A stretch of 50,407 nucleotides of DNA from Sphingobium sp. (GTDB lineage Bacteria > Pseudomonadota > Alphaproteobacteria > Sphingomonadales > Sphingomonadaceae): positions 1 through 50,407 of the forward strand of contig JAGNYO010000013.1 in NCBI GenBank assembly GCA_017984895.1, written 5' to 3'. Shown here in pieces: positions 42,800 to 50,366 of the stretch. The notes under the pieces are model-generated. The model did no database searches and was not told where the DNA came from. It was given only the letters and a program-made list of their open reading frames with translations. Position 1 is the stretch's first letter. Every line of letters starts with the position of its first letter. Position numbers and translations under genes: made by a program.

Positions 42800-45325
42800 C
42801 TAAAACCCCAACCGCGCCGTCAGCCGCACATCGCGCCCGGCGAGCGGGGCATAGTCCTTCAGGTAACTCGCTGCCCGACGCGCCGTCACATCAAGGATGT
42901 TGTTGGCCGATAGCATCAGGCTGGTCGCGCGGCTGGCCGCGATGGGCCGCCAGCTTACCGAGGCATTGACGAGGGTGAAGCCATCCGTCTCGCTCTCCAG
43001 TGCGTTCACCCGCATCTGCGCGAAGCTGTGTTCGGCTTCGGCGCGCACCGTCCAGACCTCATTGCCCAGCTCTGCGCCGCCCATCAGCCGCAGCGGCGGG
43101 ATGCGCGGGGCGGGGCCAGCGCCCGTGATGCTCGCGCGGACATAATCCGCAGAGGCGTCAAGGGTAAGCGCATTTTCGCCCCAGCGCGCCGCCGTCACGC
43201 GCGCCTCCGCCTCAAAACCATAAGTGCGGGCCTTCGCCTGCGCATAGGCGAAGCACGGAAACTCGATGGCCGACAAGCCCGTCGCCGCGAGGCACACGCT
43301 GTCGTCCACCAGCGCGTCATAGATATAGCCGTCAAACCAGTTGTGATAGGCGTTCAAAGACACCGCATAGCCCGCGCCAGCGCCCTTGATGCTGCCTTCC
43401 ACGCCCCAGCTCTTTTCCTTGCCAAACGCCGGGTTGCCCAGCTCGAATGCCTGCGTGCCCGCGTGCGGCCCGCGCGCGAACAGCTCCTCTGCCGCCGGCG
43501 CGCGCGCGCTGCGCACGGCGCTCAAACCCAGCCGCCAGCCCGGTATTGCCTCCACGCTCGCGCCTGCCGAAAAGGAGAGCGCATCGAAGCTGCGCATCTG
43601 CGCCAGCACGCCGAGATCCGCGTCCTCCGCCGCGCTCACCCGCGCATGCTCGAACCGCGCGCCGCCTTCCACCCGCACCCTACCCAGATCGAGCGATTGC
43701 AGGGTGAACAGCCCGTATTGCGTCGTGCTGTTTTTGGGCAGGAATTTCTCCGCGCCCACCACATGAAAATCACGCGTGAAGAGTTGCATGCCGCTCACGC
43801 CATCCCAGCCGCCCCGCTTGGCCTGCACCAGCTCAGCCCGAGCCTCCGTGCCCTTGGCGAAAAAGCGGGTGCCGACCGTGCCGTCCTCCTCGATCTCGGC
43901 ATGGGTATAGTCCGCATAGCCCGCACGCAGGCGGATGCGGTCCACAAATGCGCCATCGGCGTGCAATTCAGCGCGTAGATCGGCGCGATCCTGTTTCATG
44001 TGGATGCTGACCGCCTCGGCCTCCTCGCCGGGGATGAGCGCATAGCGGATCGGCACACCATAGCGGTTGTCGATATGATTGACCGAGAAGCCGATGTCGC
44101 CGCCCGCGCCAATATAGGCGAGTGCGCCCGCCACTTCCCAGCTTTCCGCCGCGCTGTTGGGCAGCTTGCCCTTCAGCGTGGCGAGGGCGGCAATGTCCGC
44201 GTCGCCGCTCGCAATCGCCTCTGTGCGCAATGCGGGTGCGAGGATCAAGCCGCCGGTCCGCAAATCGTCGCTCTTGCTCCAGCTTCCGTCGATATGCGCA
44301 ACGAAGCCGCCGCCCAGCGGCGCTTCCGCCTTGCCGGAGAAAGTGCGTTCGTCAGCCGCGCTGCCATAGGTGGCGATGCCCTCGACATGCACGGCTTCGT
44401 CGGGGATTTTGTGCGGAATGCGCGCATCGACCACGTTCACCACGCCGCCGATCGCGCTGGAGCCATAGAGCAGCGCCGCCGGGCCGCGCACCACCTCGAC
44501 CCGCTGTGCGGTGAGCGGATTGATCGCGACGGCATGATCGACGGAGGTGTTGGATACGTCGAAACTGCCGATGCCGTCGGTCAGCACACGCACACGCTCG
44601 CCCTGAAGGCCGCGCAAAACGGGGCGGGATGCGTTGGGGCCAAAGCTGGTGGCAGATACGCCGGGCTGGCGGGAAAGCGTCTCGCCGATCGTGCCACGCA
44701 GGCCGCGCGCCAGTTTTTCGCCAGAGACAACCGAAACGCCGCTGAGCGCGTCGTTCAGGCTGCGGTTGACCAGCGCCGTGACGATGATGTCCGAGGCGGG
44801 CCGGGCGTGATAGTCGGCCTCGGCCTGCTGCCCCTGCGCGAGGGCGGGGGAGCAGGCGAGCGCGAGGATAGGGGCCAGCGTCAGGGCGAGCGCCAATCTA
44901 GGCGACGCTGTGCGGGATGGGCGTGGCGTTGGCGAGAGCGGAGCTGCGCTCTGCTTGGTCAGGGCTGGGGCCAGTCTATGTGACGCCGTGCGGCACTGAG
45001 TTGACCAAGCCGAGATCGGGATTGTGCCTTGCCTCGTCAGGGCTGGGGCCAGACTATGCGACGCTATGTGGCAACGGGCCGAAACCGCTGAGAGCGGGTT
45101 TGTGCCTTGCTCCGTCAGCGTCAGAGCCAGCTTATGTGCCGCTATGCGGCAATGCGCCGACATCGGCGAGAGCGGGGCTTTGCCTTGCTCCGTCAGGACC
45201 AGCGCTATCTCATCCGACCCCATGCTGCACCCAGCCGACGACGGCGAGAGCGGGTTTGCGCCTGGCTCCGCCAGGACCAGGAAGAATGAGGCGCGGCGCG
45301 GCGGGTGGTTCACTATCGCGTTCAC
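42800..45325 (-). CDS. TonB-dependent receptor, ZnuD-like, with repeated N-terminal extension
   Basis: Outer-membrane receptor of 841 residues. The plug segments RPVLRGLQGERVRVLTDGIG, VDHAVAINPLTAQRVEVVRG and LYGSSAIGGVVNVVDARIP recall ZnuD, a zinc receptor; zinc is an inference. The C-terminal barrel ends with DVRLTARLGF. The signal-like hydrophobic segment (about 145-163, cleaved near SPALA-QG) is preceded by 144 residues that contain five 26-residue repeats. The GTG start at 45325 has GGAGAG upstream, which supports translation of the repeats; a TTG at 44896 would give a short signal peptide but has no ribosome site. Confidence 0.88.
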   Translation of the reverse strand: MNAIVNHPPRRASFFLVLAEPGANPLSPSSAGCSMGSDEIALVLTEQGKAPLSPMSAHCRIAAHKLALTLTEQGTNPLSAVSARCHIASHSLAPALTRQGTIPISAWSTQCRTASHRLAPALTKQSAAPLSPTPRPSRTASPRLALALTLAPILALACSPALAQGQQAEADYHARPASDIIVTALVNRSLNDALSGVSVVSGEKLARGLRGTIGETLSRQPGVSATSFGPNASRPVLRGLQGERVRVLTDGIGSFDVSNTSVDHAVAINPLTAQRVEVVRGPAALLYGSSAIGGVVNVVDARIPHKIPDEAVHVEGIATYGSAADERTFSGKAEAPLGGGFVAHIDGSWSKSDDLRTGGLILAPALRTEAIASGDADIAALATLKGKLPNSAAESWEVAGALAYIGAGGDIGFSVNHIDNRYGVPIRYALIPGEEAEAVSIHMKQDRADLRAELHADGAFVDRIRLRAGYADYTHAEIEEDGTVGTRFFAKGTEARAELVQAKRGGWDGVSGMQLFTRDFHVVGAEKFLPKNSTTQYGLFTLQSLDLGRVRVEGGARFEHARVSAAEDADLGVLAQMRSFDALSFSAGASVEAIPGWRLGLSAVRSARAPAAEELFARGPHAGTQAFELGNPAFGKEKSWGVEGSIKGAGAGYAVSLNAYHNWFDGYIYDALVDDSVCLAATGLSAIEFPCFAYAQAKARTYGFEAEARVTAARWGENALTLDASADYVRASITGAGPAPRIPPLRLMGGAELGNEVWTVRAEAEHSFAQMRVNALESETDGFTLVNASVSWRPIAASRATSLMLSANNILDVTARRAASYLKDYAPLAGRDVRLTARLGF
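44894..45283. repeat. Five tandem 78-bp repeats inside the TonB receptor gene
   Basis: Five diverged units of 78 bases (26 codons), residues 15-144. The protein consensus is ALxLTxQGxxPLSxxSxxCR followed by xASHxL. Four units have one cysteine each; the last is degenerate and passes into ALALTLAPILALA, the signal-peptide core, which looks like a sixth, altered unit. As 78 is a multiple of three, the opposite strand also stays open, which is not evidence of a second gene. It is not a CRISPR array: there are no unique spacers. Confidence 0.88.
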
Positions 45326-45401
45326 AAATGCTCTCCGGATCGGTGGATGAGGGTTGGATAAGAAGTCGCTATCCTGCCTGCTGCTCGCTAATTACCGTGA
45401 A

Positions 45402-45432
45402 TGATATATCATATCAATTGCAAAATGCGCAA
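45402..45432 (-). promoter_or_regulatory. AT-rich operator candidate for the ZnuD-like receptor
   Basis: A perfect palindrome TGATATATCA (45402-45411) is followed by TTGCAAAATGCGCAA (45418-45432), an imperfect 7-1-7 inverted repeat of the kind bound by Fur-family proteins such as Zur. It lies 77-107 bases upstream of the receptor start. The assignment to Zur is inference from the receptor type. Confidence 0.4.
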
Positions 45433-45473
45433 ACGTCTTTCATCGTGGAAAACACCATGGAATCCGGCGAGAG

Positions 45474-46550
45474 TTAGCGGAACAGAAACTCCGCCAACGC
45501 CTGCACCGCCGGGTCCTGCGCCAGTGCGGGGCGAATCGCTTGCCGCACCTGAATCTGGGGCAGGCCAGAGGCATAAGCCAGCCGGGCAATTCCTTTCATG
45601 CGCCCGAAGTCTTTGGCCATCGCGCCAAAAGCCGGGAAGCAGGCTGTGCCTTGCTGCACATGTCTCATCAGGCGGTAGAGATCGTCCGTCTCCAGTTCCG
45701 GGGCGGGCATCTCAAGGCCGCTTTCCGCCAAGGCCTGCTCGGCCAGAACGCGGGAGAGATTTCCTTGGCCCAGCGCCGCATAAGGCAGCGCCGCGATCTC
45801 CCGCGCGCCCAGTGCCTCCTCCGCCGCCAGTGGGTGATCCGCGCTGACGAACAGCGATATGCGCTCGCTCCAGGCATAGCGACTGGGGAAATTATGGGTT
45901 TCGGACAGCGCGTAATAATAAGCTATGTCGGCCTTGTTCTCATAAAACAGACGGGCGGCCTGGTCCTCGTCGATGCTCTCCAGCATCAGCGTAATGCCTA
46001 TGTCGGGGCTGGCTTCCTCAAAGGCCAGCAGCGCCTCCTGAAAATGACTGAAGATCGCAGGGTGAGAAGCGAGGGTGATTGTCTGCGTAGCAGCGGATAT
46101 TACAGCGGGAGCACCGGCGGTCGGCGGCTGTTTCTTTTCGGGGCGATAGGGCTGAAAATGCTTGGGCTTGACTGGTGCTTCTTCAAGCATCGGTTCGTAT
46201 GCGACTGTCTCGATCGCCTGCAATCGCTGCGCCTGGGGCAAAGCTGTTTCCGTTGCTTCGTCGGCTTTCGCGCTCCCCGAAGCCAGATCGTCCAGCAGGT
46301 CAGTCCCACTTTTCCAGTTGTTCGCCCGCATGCCCGCCAGCGCGGTAACGATCCTGCGCCCAGCTTCCGTCAGGGCCACTCCTTCCCCGCTCATGCTGAA
46401 AATCTGGCAACCGAGACTGTCCTCAAGGCTGCTCATCGCTTCCAGCACGGTGACAGCAGGAATGTTGAGGGCGTCAGAACATGCGGAAATATTGCCGGTC
46501 GCTACCAGCCGGGCAAATACATCGAACTGAAGCGCAATCGAACCGCTCAT
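45474..46550 (-). CDS. LysR-like transcription regulator with long linker
   Basis: A 358-residue regulator starting MSGSIALQFDVFARL. The N-terminal helix-turn-helix (residues 1-62) has FARLVATGNISACSDALNIP, LEAMSSLEDSLGCQIFS and LTEAGRRIVTAL, similar to LysR. An unusual linker of some 70-80 residues with PQAQRLQAIETVAYEP and KHFQPYRPEKKQPPTAG precedes a LysR-type effector domain (ITLASHPAIFSHFQEALLAF onwards). Normal LysR proteins have about 300 residues and a short helix there. It lies upstream of, and in the same direction as, the ZnuD-like receptor. Confidence 0.8.
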   Translation of the reverse strand: MSGSIALQFDVFARLVATGNISACSDALNIPAVTVLEAMSSLEDSLGCQIFSMSGEGVALTEAGRRIVTALAGMRANNWKSGTDLLDDLASGSAKADEATETALPQAQRLQAIETVAYEPMLEEAPVKPKHFQPYRPEKKQPPTAGAPAVISAATQTITLASHPAIFSHFQEALLAFEEASPDIGITLMLESIDEDQAARLFYENKADIAYYYALSETHNFPSRYAWSERISLFVSADHPLAAEEALGAREIAALPYAALGQGNLSRVLAEQALAESGLEMPAPELETDDLYRLMRHVQQGTACFPAFGAMAKDFGRMKGIARLAYASGLPQIQVRQAIRPALAQDPAVQALAEFLFR

Positions 46551-46687
46551 GGGTGTGAGGATAGGCGAAGCCTGAGCCGAGCGTAAGGGGCAAACCGCGC
46601 CTTGGAGAAAAATCGGAAATGCGGCCACCAGGCTTCAAGCGAAGTTGACGAACGGGTATACGCATGGCAAGGGGCAGCGCTGCTTAT

Positions 46688-46761
46688 GCGGGTATAGCAT
46701 AGTGGTAATGCACTAGCCTTCCAAGCTAGCTAGGCGGGTTCGATTCCCGCTACCCGCTCCA
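46688..46761 (+). tRNA. tRNA-Gly (anticodon TCC)
   Basis: Complete cloverleaf of 74 bases: acceptor GCGGGTA / TACCCGC, anticodon stem CTAGC / GCTAG with loop CTTCCAA (anticodon TCC), T-arm GCGGG-TTCGATT-CCCGC, discriminator T and encoded CCA. Its 3' end is the probable insertion site of the element that follows; the integrase gene begins 189 bases downstream. Confidence 0.96.
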
Positions 46762-46914
46762 ATTTCCTGTCCGATGCAGTCCTATTCCATCTAGACAAAG
46801 CCCGAAAAACCGCGCTATTTAAGTGTCGGTTGACCGATACTGTCTTATGCCGACTGATAGCAGCCACCTCTCGGTGGGGGTATTTTCCAGGGGTATGTTG
46901 CAAACGGTCAATTC

Positions 46915-46938
46915 GATACCCCCACTCATGGGGGTATC
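46915..46938. repeat. Perfect hairpin before the integrase gene
   Basis: GATACCCCCA-CTCA-TGGGGGTATC, a perfect ten-base inverted repeat, ends 12 bases before the integrase ATG. GGGGGTAT or GGGGTAT also occurs at 46877 and 46890. These repeated motifs may be integrase arm sites or an operator that controls integrase synthesis. The leader between tRNA and gene (46762-46950) contains nothing else that I can name. Confidence 0.75.
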
Positions 46939-46950
46939 TGGAGACCGTAC

Positions 46951-48183
46951 ATGCCGCTTTCGGATATTGCGATCAGGAATGCCAAGCCCGCTGCGAAGCC
47001 AATCAAGATGGCGGACGGTGAAGGGCTGTTCCTCTATGTGACGCCGGCCGGTGGCAAACTCTGGCGGCTCAAATATCGCGTTGATGGGCGCGAGAAGCTA
47101 CTCGCTATCGGAGCCTATCCTGAAATCAGCCTAGGTGACGCTCGCAAGTTAAGGGCAAAAGCGCGCGCGCAAATCGCCGAGGGCAAAGACCCGTCGCGGG
47201 AAAAGCAGAAGGCCAAGGCCCGTTCGCGGCTGGAGGCTGCCGACACATTCACCGCCATCGCCAAGGAATATTGCGATAAGCGGAAGCGCGACGGCGAGAA
47301 GGGCTGGGCACCCGCTACGGCCACACGCAGCGAATATCTGCTTTCGCTGCTGGCGCCCGGCATAGGCCGCCTGCCGATCAGCGAGATTGAGCCTGCGGAT
47401 CTGTTGGCAGCCGTCCGCAAGATCGAAGGCAAGGGCAATCTGGAAAGCGCGCGGCGCACCCTGCAACTCGCCAGCATGGTCTTTCGCTATGCCGTGGCGA
47501 CTGCCCGGCTCAGGTCTGATCCGACGCGCGATCTGCGCGGGGCACTGACTACCCCCACCGTAACGCATTATGGGGCCATCACAGACGTAAAGCGCGTGGG
47601 CGAGCTTCTGCGCGCCATAGATGGCTATGAGGGGCAAGGGCTTACCAAGATAGCAATGCAGCTTGCCCCTCATGTTTTTGTTCGGCCGGGCGAGCTGCGG
47701 CATGCAGAATGGAGCGAGATCGACTTCGACAATGCGGTCTGGATCATTCCTGCCGCCAAGATGAAAATGCGAAAGGCCCATGTTGTGCCGTTGTCGCGGC
47801 AGGCGATAGAACTGTTCAAGGAGATCCGGCAGGCGAGCGGACCGACAGGCTATGTGCTCCCCTCCATCCGCACCCGCACCCGCCCTATGAGCGAAAATAC
47901 CATAAATGCCAGGCTGCGGCGGCTGGGATACGCCAGCGACGAAATGACGGCGCACGGGTTTCGGGCAATGGCGTCAACGCTGCTCAATGAGAGCGGGGAA
48001 TGGCACCCTGACGCAATTGAGCGTGCTTTGGCGCATGGCGACGATGACAAAGTGCGGGCCGCATACCATCGCGGCGCCCACTGGGACGAGCGGGTCAAAA
48101 TGGCTCAATGGTGGAGTGATTATCTAGATCAGCTCCGCAAGGGCGCGGACATCATACCGATCAAGGCGAAAGGACGCCGATGA
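46951..48183 (+). CDS. Tyrosine-type integrase, P4/DUF4102 family
   Basis: Site-specific recombinase, 410 residues. The N-terminal arm-binding domain (DUF4102) is MPLSDIAIRNAKPAAKPIKM through LAIGAYPEISLGDARKLR. The catalytic domain contains the first arginine in VRPGELRHAEWSEID, the HxxR box in TAHGFRAMAS, histidine in ALAHGDD and the tyrosine in KVRAAYHRG. All needed residues appear present, so it should be active. It is next to tRNA-Gly. It presumably inserts and excises the element with a helper such as the AlpA-like protein at 49973. Confidence 0.95.
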   Translation: MPLSDIAIRNAKPAAKPIKMADGEGLFLYVTPAGGKLWRLKYRVDGREKLLAIGAYPEISLGDARKLRAKARAQIAEGKDPSREKQKAKARSRLEAADTFTAIAKEYCDKRKRDGEKGWAPATATRSEYLLSLLAPGIGRLPISEIEPADLLAAVRKIEGKGNLESARRTLQLASMVFRYAVATARLRSDPTRDLRGALTTPTVTHYGAITDVKRVGELLRAIDGYEGQGLTKIAMQLAPHVFVRPGELRHAEWSEIDFDNAVWIIPAAKMKMRKAHVVPLSRQAIELFKEIRQASGPTGYVLPSIRTRTRPMSENTINARLRRLGYASDEMTAHGFRAMASTLLNESGEWHPDAIERALAHGDDDKVRAAYHRGAHWDERVKMAQWWSDYLDQLRKGADIIPIKAKGRR

Positions 48184-48277
48184 ATTCACCGGGCAATACC
48201 GCCCGATGAAGCGGGCAGGTGTCGGGCCACTACCCCGTCGCCTGCCCTAACCCCAACCAGCAAAAGGAGTGCTGATT

Positions 48278-48523
48278 ATGGCTGATGAACGATTAGGGCA
48301 CGCGGCGCTCGCCGCCAAGCCGATTCCACGACATGATAACGAAACTTGGTGGGCAGGCGCATGGCTCGCCGCATGGCAGCGCTGCGGCAATACGGTCGGC
48401 ATCGATGGAGAGTTGCTCGGGTTTATCTATGACCGAAATCCTACAAATTCTCATGAACACTACGCCCGGCGGCGGCGCCATGATCGCAAGCTATATCAAT
48501 CGCTTTGGCAGTGGACGGGTTGA
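48278..48523 (+). CDS. Small island protein, unknown
   Basis: An 81-residue reading frame that begins MADERLGHAALAAKPIPRHD with AGGAG nine bases upstream. It contains WWAGAWLAAWQRCGN and ends in a basic, Trp-containing tail. I do not recognise it. Its last 95 bases overlap another frame (48429-48575); one of the two may be a spurious continuation, with the first 50 residues being the more protein-like part. Confidence 0.55.
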   Translation: MADERLGHAALAAKPIPRHDNETWWAGAWLAAWQRCGNTVGIDGELLGFIYDRNPTNSHEHYARRRRHDRKLYQSLWQWTG

Positions 48524-48575
48524 ACTCTACCCGTTCAATCCGCAATCCAAGGCGATGCAGGAGGCGGGACTATGA
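48429..48575 (+). CDS. Small island protein, coupled to the acidic protein
   Basis: A 48-residue frame (MTEILQILMNTTPGGGAMIA ... PFNPQSKAMQEAGL), overlapping the end of the frame at 48278. Its TGA overlaps the ATG of the acidic protein by four bases (ATGA), which argues for a real gene. Its ribosome site is poor, so translation could depend on the upstream frame. Function unknown. Confidence 0.5.
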   Translation: MTEILQILMNTTPGGGAMIASYINRFGSGRVELYPFNPQSKAMQEAGL

Positions 48576-49042
48576 ACGCACCCTTGCAACACCCGAGAGC
48601 AATGCCGCCTATGCCAGCCGTCGCCCGTATCCTGAGCCGATTCGACCGCCAGCAGCTTGAGGGCTTCGACCTTGCGGACGCGATGGACGGAGACCCTGAG
48701 GCAGAGGGATCGAACTGGCCCGAGGACACGCGCGCCGAGGCCGGTTTGCACCTGCCGGACGACTGCGAGGCCGATGGCGACAATGAGGACGATGACCCGC
48801 CCGGCCAATGCGACGAAGACGGCATTAACACGGCGTACGGTGATCTGAAGTACCGTGCGGGCGCTGGCTGTGCCATCTCGGATCCTGGCGGGGATACATT
48901 TGACGATCGTGAACCGGACGAACTGTTTCTGCCTTCATATGGGGTAGACCAGTCCAACGTGCTGCTCTGCCCCCTTGGCCGAGATGTCGTGGTGGATTTC
49001 GAGTGTAGCGATGCGGTCAAGGGCGCAACGGCTGGACGGTAG
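48572..49042 (+). CDS. Highly acidic island protein, unknown
   Basis: A 156-residue protein. The first 45 residues hold a helix with ARILSRFDRQQLEGFDLADA; then the middle becomes very rich in Asp and Glu (CEADGDNEDDDPPGQCDEDG) and is likely disordered. RFDRxQLEGF followed by an acidic tail resembles, from memory, a family of acidic proteins on alphaproteobacterial integrated elements; no function is known to me. A DNA-mimic role could be imagined but has no support here. Confidence 0.75.
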   Translation: MNAPLQHPRAMPPMPAVARILSRFDRQQLEGFDLADAMDGDPEAEGSNWPEDTRAEAGLHLPDDCEADGDNEDDDPPGQCDEDGINTAYGDLKYRAGAGCAISDPGGDTFDDREPDELFLPSYGVDQSNVLLCPLGRDVVVDFECSDAVKGATAGR

Positions 49043-49148
49043 CACAATGGCGCTGTAAAAAATTGAGAACGGGATAGGCAGGCCAGCCGACAAGGCGCAT
49101 CACCCCATGCGCTTTCCCGGTTTTCGATGGGGCGCTGGGGAACGGGCA

Positions 49149-49742
49149 ATGAAGCGATACGCTACTTGGGCAGAACCGATAAATTGGACTCCCCCGACGC
49201 GAGACGAGGAAGCCGCCAATATAGAGTTCGCTGCCGAGCATTACCGCGACAAGACTGGCGCCGATGATGAGCCCTCAGAATATGACAAATGGAATCATGC
49301 GATACGCAGGCTTGCGGCTCTCCAGCGGCGTTATGACGAGATTGAAATCCCGCCATATGATTTTGAGAACCTAGATACATATCTGTTTCCGAAAGCAGCG
49401 TTTCCGCTGTGGAAGGAGGCCTATAAAATTCTCAAGCCTCTTATGGGTCGAGTTGGCGCGGTCGCTGTGCTCCACAATGTAAGGCACCCATTTTCGCATC
49501 ATCATATCTCGATAAAGACGCCTGGCCCGAAGAGCGGCAGGCCTGAGTTTCTGAACGCAACAGATTCCAAAATTAAAGCAGGCCGGAGGCAAGCCCGCGT
49601 TGGGGTTGCCATCATGCTTCTTCGGAAGCGCGGTTTGGGACTAAAAGAGGCCAAGACAGCTATCTCGGGGAAAATGATGGATAAGTTTCTGCCGAAGGAA
49701 TTTTTTGATTTCGATGAACATCGAGCGGCTTTCAATGCGTAA
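49149..49742 (+). CDS. Island hypothetical protein, possibly cut short by a stop codon
   Basis: A 197-residue protein from MKRYATWAEPINWTPPTRDE to FDEHRAAFNA. No known family. It is charged, with LHNVRHPFSHHHISIKTPG (rich in His) and a Lys/Arg-rich segment KIKAGRRQARVGV. The composition is richer in A/T than the chromosome. After its TAA the same frame stays open for 44 further codons (49743-49877), with a strongly protein-like peptide and no start codon of its own, so this is perhaps a gene with a premature stop. The upstream in-frame start at 49107 is less likely. Confidence 0.65.
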   Translation: MKRYATWAEPINWTPPTRDEEAANIEFAAEHYRDKTGADDEPSEYDKWNHAIRRLAALQRRYDEIEIPPYDFENLDTYLFPKAAFPLWKEAYKILKPLMGRVGAVAVLHNVRHPFSHHHISIKTPGPKSGRPEFLNATDSKIKAGRRQARVGVAIMLLRKRGLGLKEAKTAISGKMMDKFLPKEFFDFDEHRAAFNA

Positions 49743-49972
49743 TCACAAACCGAGGATGACTGGCAAGAATTCAGAGCGAATGCGTTTCGCCGCGGATATG
49801 CAGACCCACGGGCATACGGAGCTGAAATAGAACGAGAACCTTGGCCAGAGGATCAGTTCTGGCTGGATGAACTCTAAACACTGACTGTGGTGAATCAACC
49901 GATTTTGTTTCGCCACGACACTCCTAGATTTGCGTCCTATTTTTCCTTTGCTGTCTAGCGAAGGAGGATCCC

Positions 49973-50161
49973 GTGTCACGTCGTCACCCGAATATTGAAC
50001 CTATCAGTGTAAGCATGGCGGACGCCGCCGCAATGATCGGCGTATCACGCAGCCGCATGTATGAACTGGACTCGGAGGGCCGCGTCCGCACGGTGCGCGT
50101 CGGCGGGCGGCGGCTGGTGCTGGTGAGCAGCCTGCGCGAACTCGTTGGCGAGGCCGCGTAA
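49973..50161 (+). CDS. AlpA/excisionase-like helix-turn-helix protein
   Basis: A 62-residue DNA-binding protein. The GTG start at 49973 has AAGGAGG six bases upstream. ISVSMADAAAMIGVSRSRMYELD is the winged HTH of the AlpA/MerR-like family and VGGRRLVLVSSLRELV the wing. Such proteins regulate or assist integrase on P4-like elements. It starts an operon of at least three genes continuing past the window. Confidence 0.85.
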   Translation: MSRRHPNIEPISVSMADAAAMIGVSRSRMYELDSEGRVRTVRVGGRRLVLVSSLRELVGEAA

Positions 50162-50162
50162 C

Positions 50163-50366
50163 ATGCGCCGCGCCCTGATCCGCCCCCGCTCCAGGCCGGT
50201 CGTCACAATCGGCACGGTCCATCGCCCGGAACGGTGCATCCGCGTCTCGCTAGATCGGCCATCAATTCCTGATCGCCTCTTTGACGCTGACGAAGCCGAT
50301 GAGGCCTTGGCCGCCGCGTGGGAAATAGCCGCACAACACGGCGCGACGGTGAGGACGGCACTGTGA
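50163..50366 (+). CDS. Small island protein, unknown
   Basis: A 67-residue protein starting MRRALIRPRSRPVVTIGTVH, with an acidic middle (LFDADEADEALAAAWEIAAQ) that likely forms a helix. It starts one base after the stop of the HTH gene. Its TGA overlaps a GTG start of the next frame (GTGA). No family recognised. Confidence 0.6.
   Translation: MRRALIRPRSRPVVTIGTVHRPERCIRVSLDRPSIPDRLFDADEADEALAAAWEIAAQHGATVRTAL

Noticed and set aside
44894-45283. CRISPR array suspected from the regular repeat
   Set aside because: Units are 78 bases, diverged and adjacent without unique spacers, and they keep a protein frame; this is a coding tandem repeat.
44917-45477. Long plus-strand reading frame opposite the receptor N-terminus
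   Set aside because: It stays open only because the repeat length is a multiple of three; composition is unusual and there is no ribosome site.
46823-47041. Short frames in the integrase leader
   Set aside because: They overlap the integrase start in another frame and cover the hairpin; the DUF4102 start at 46951 is clear.
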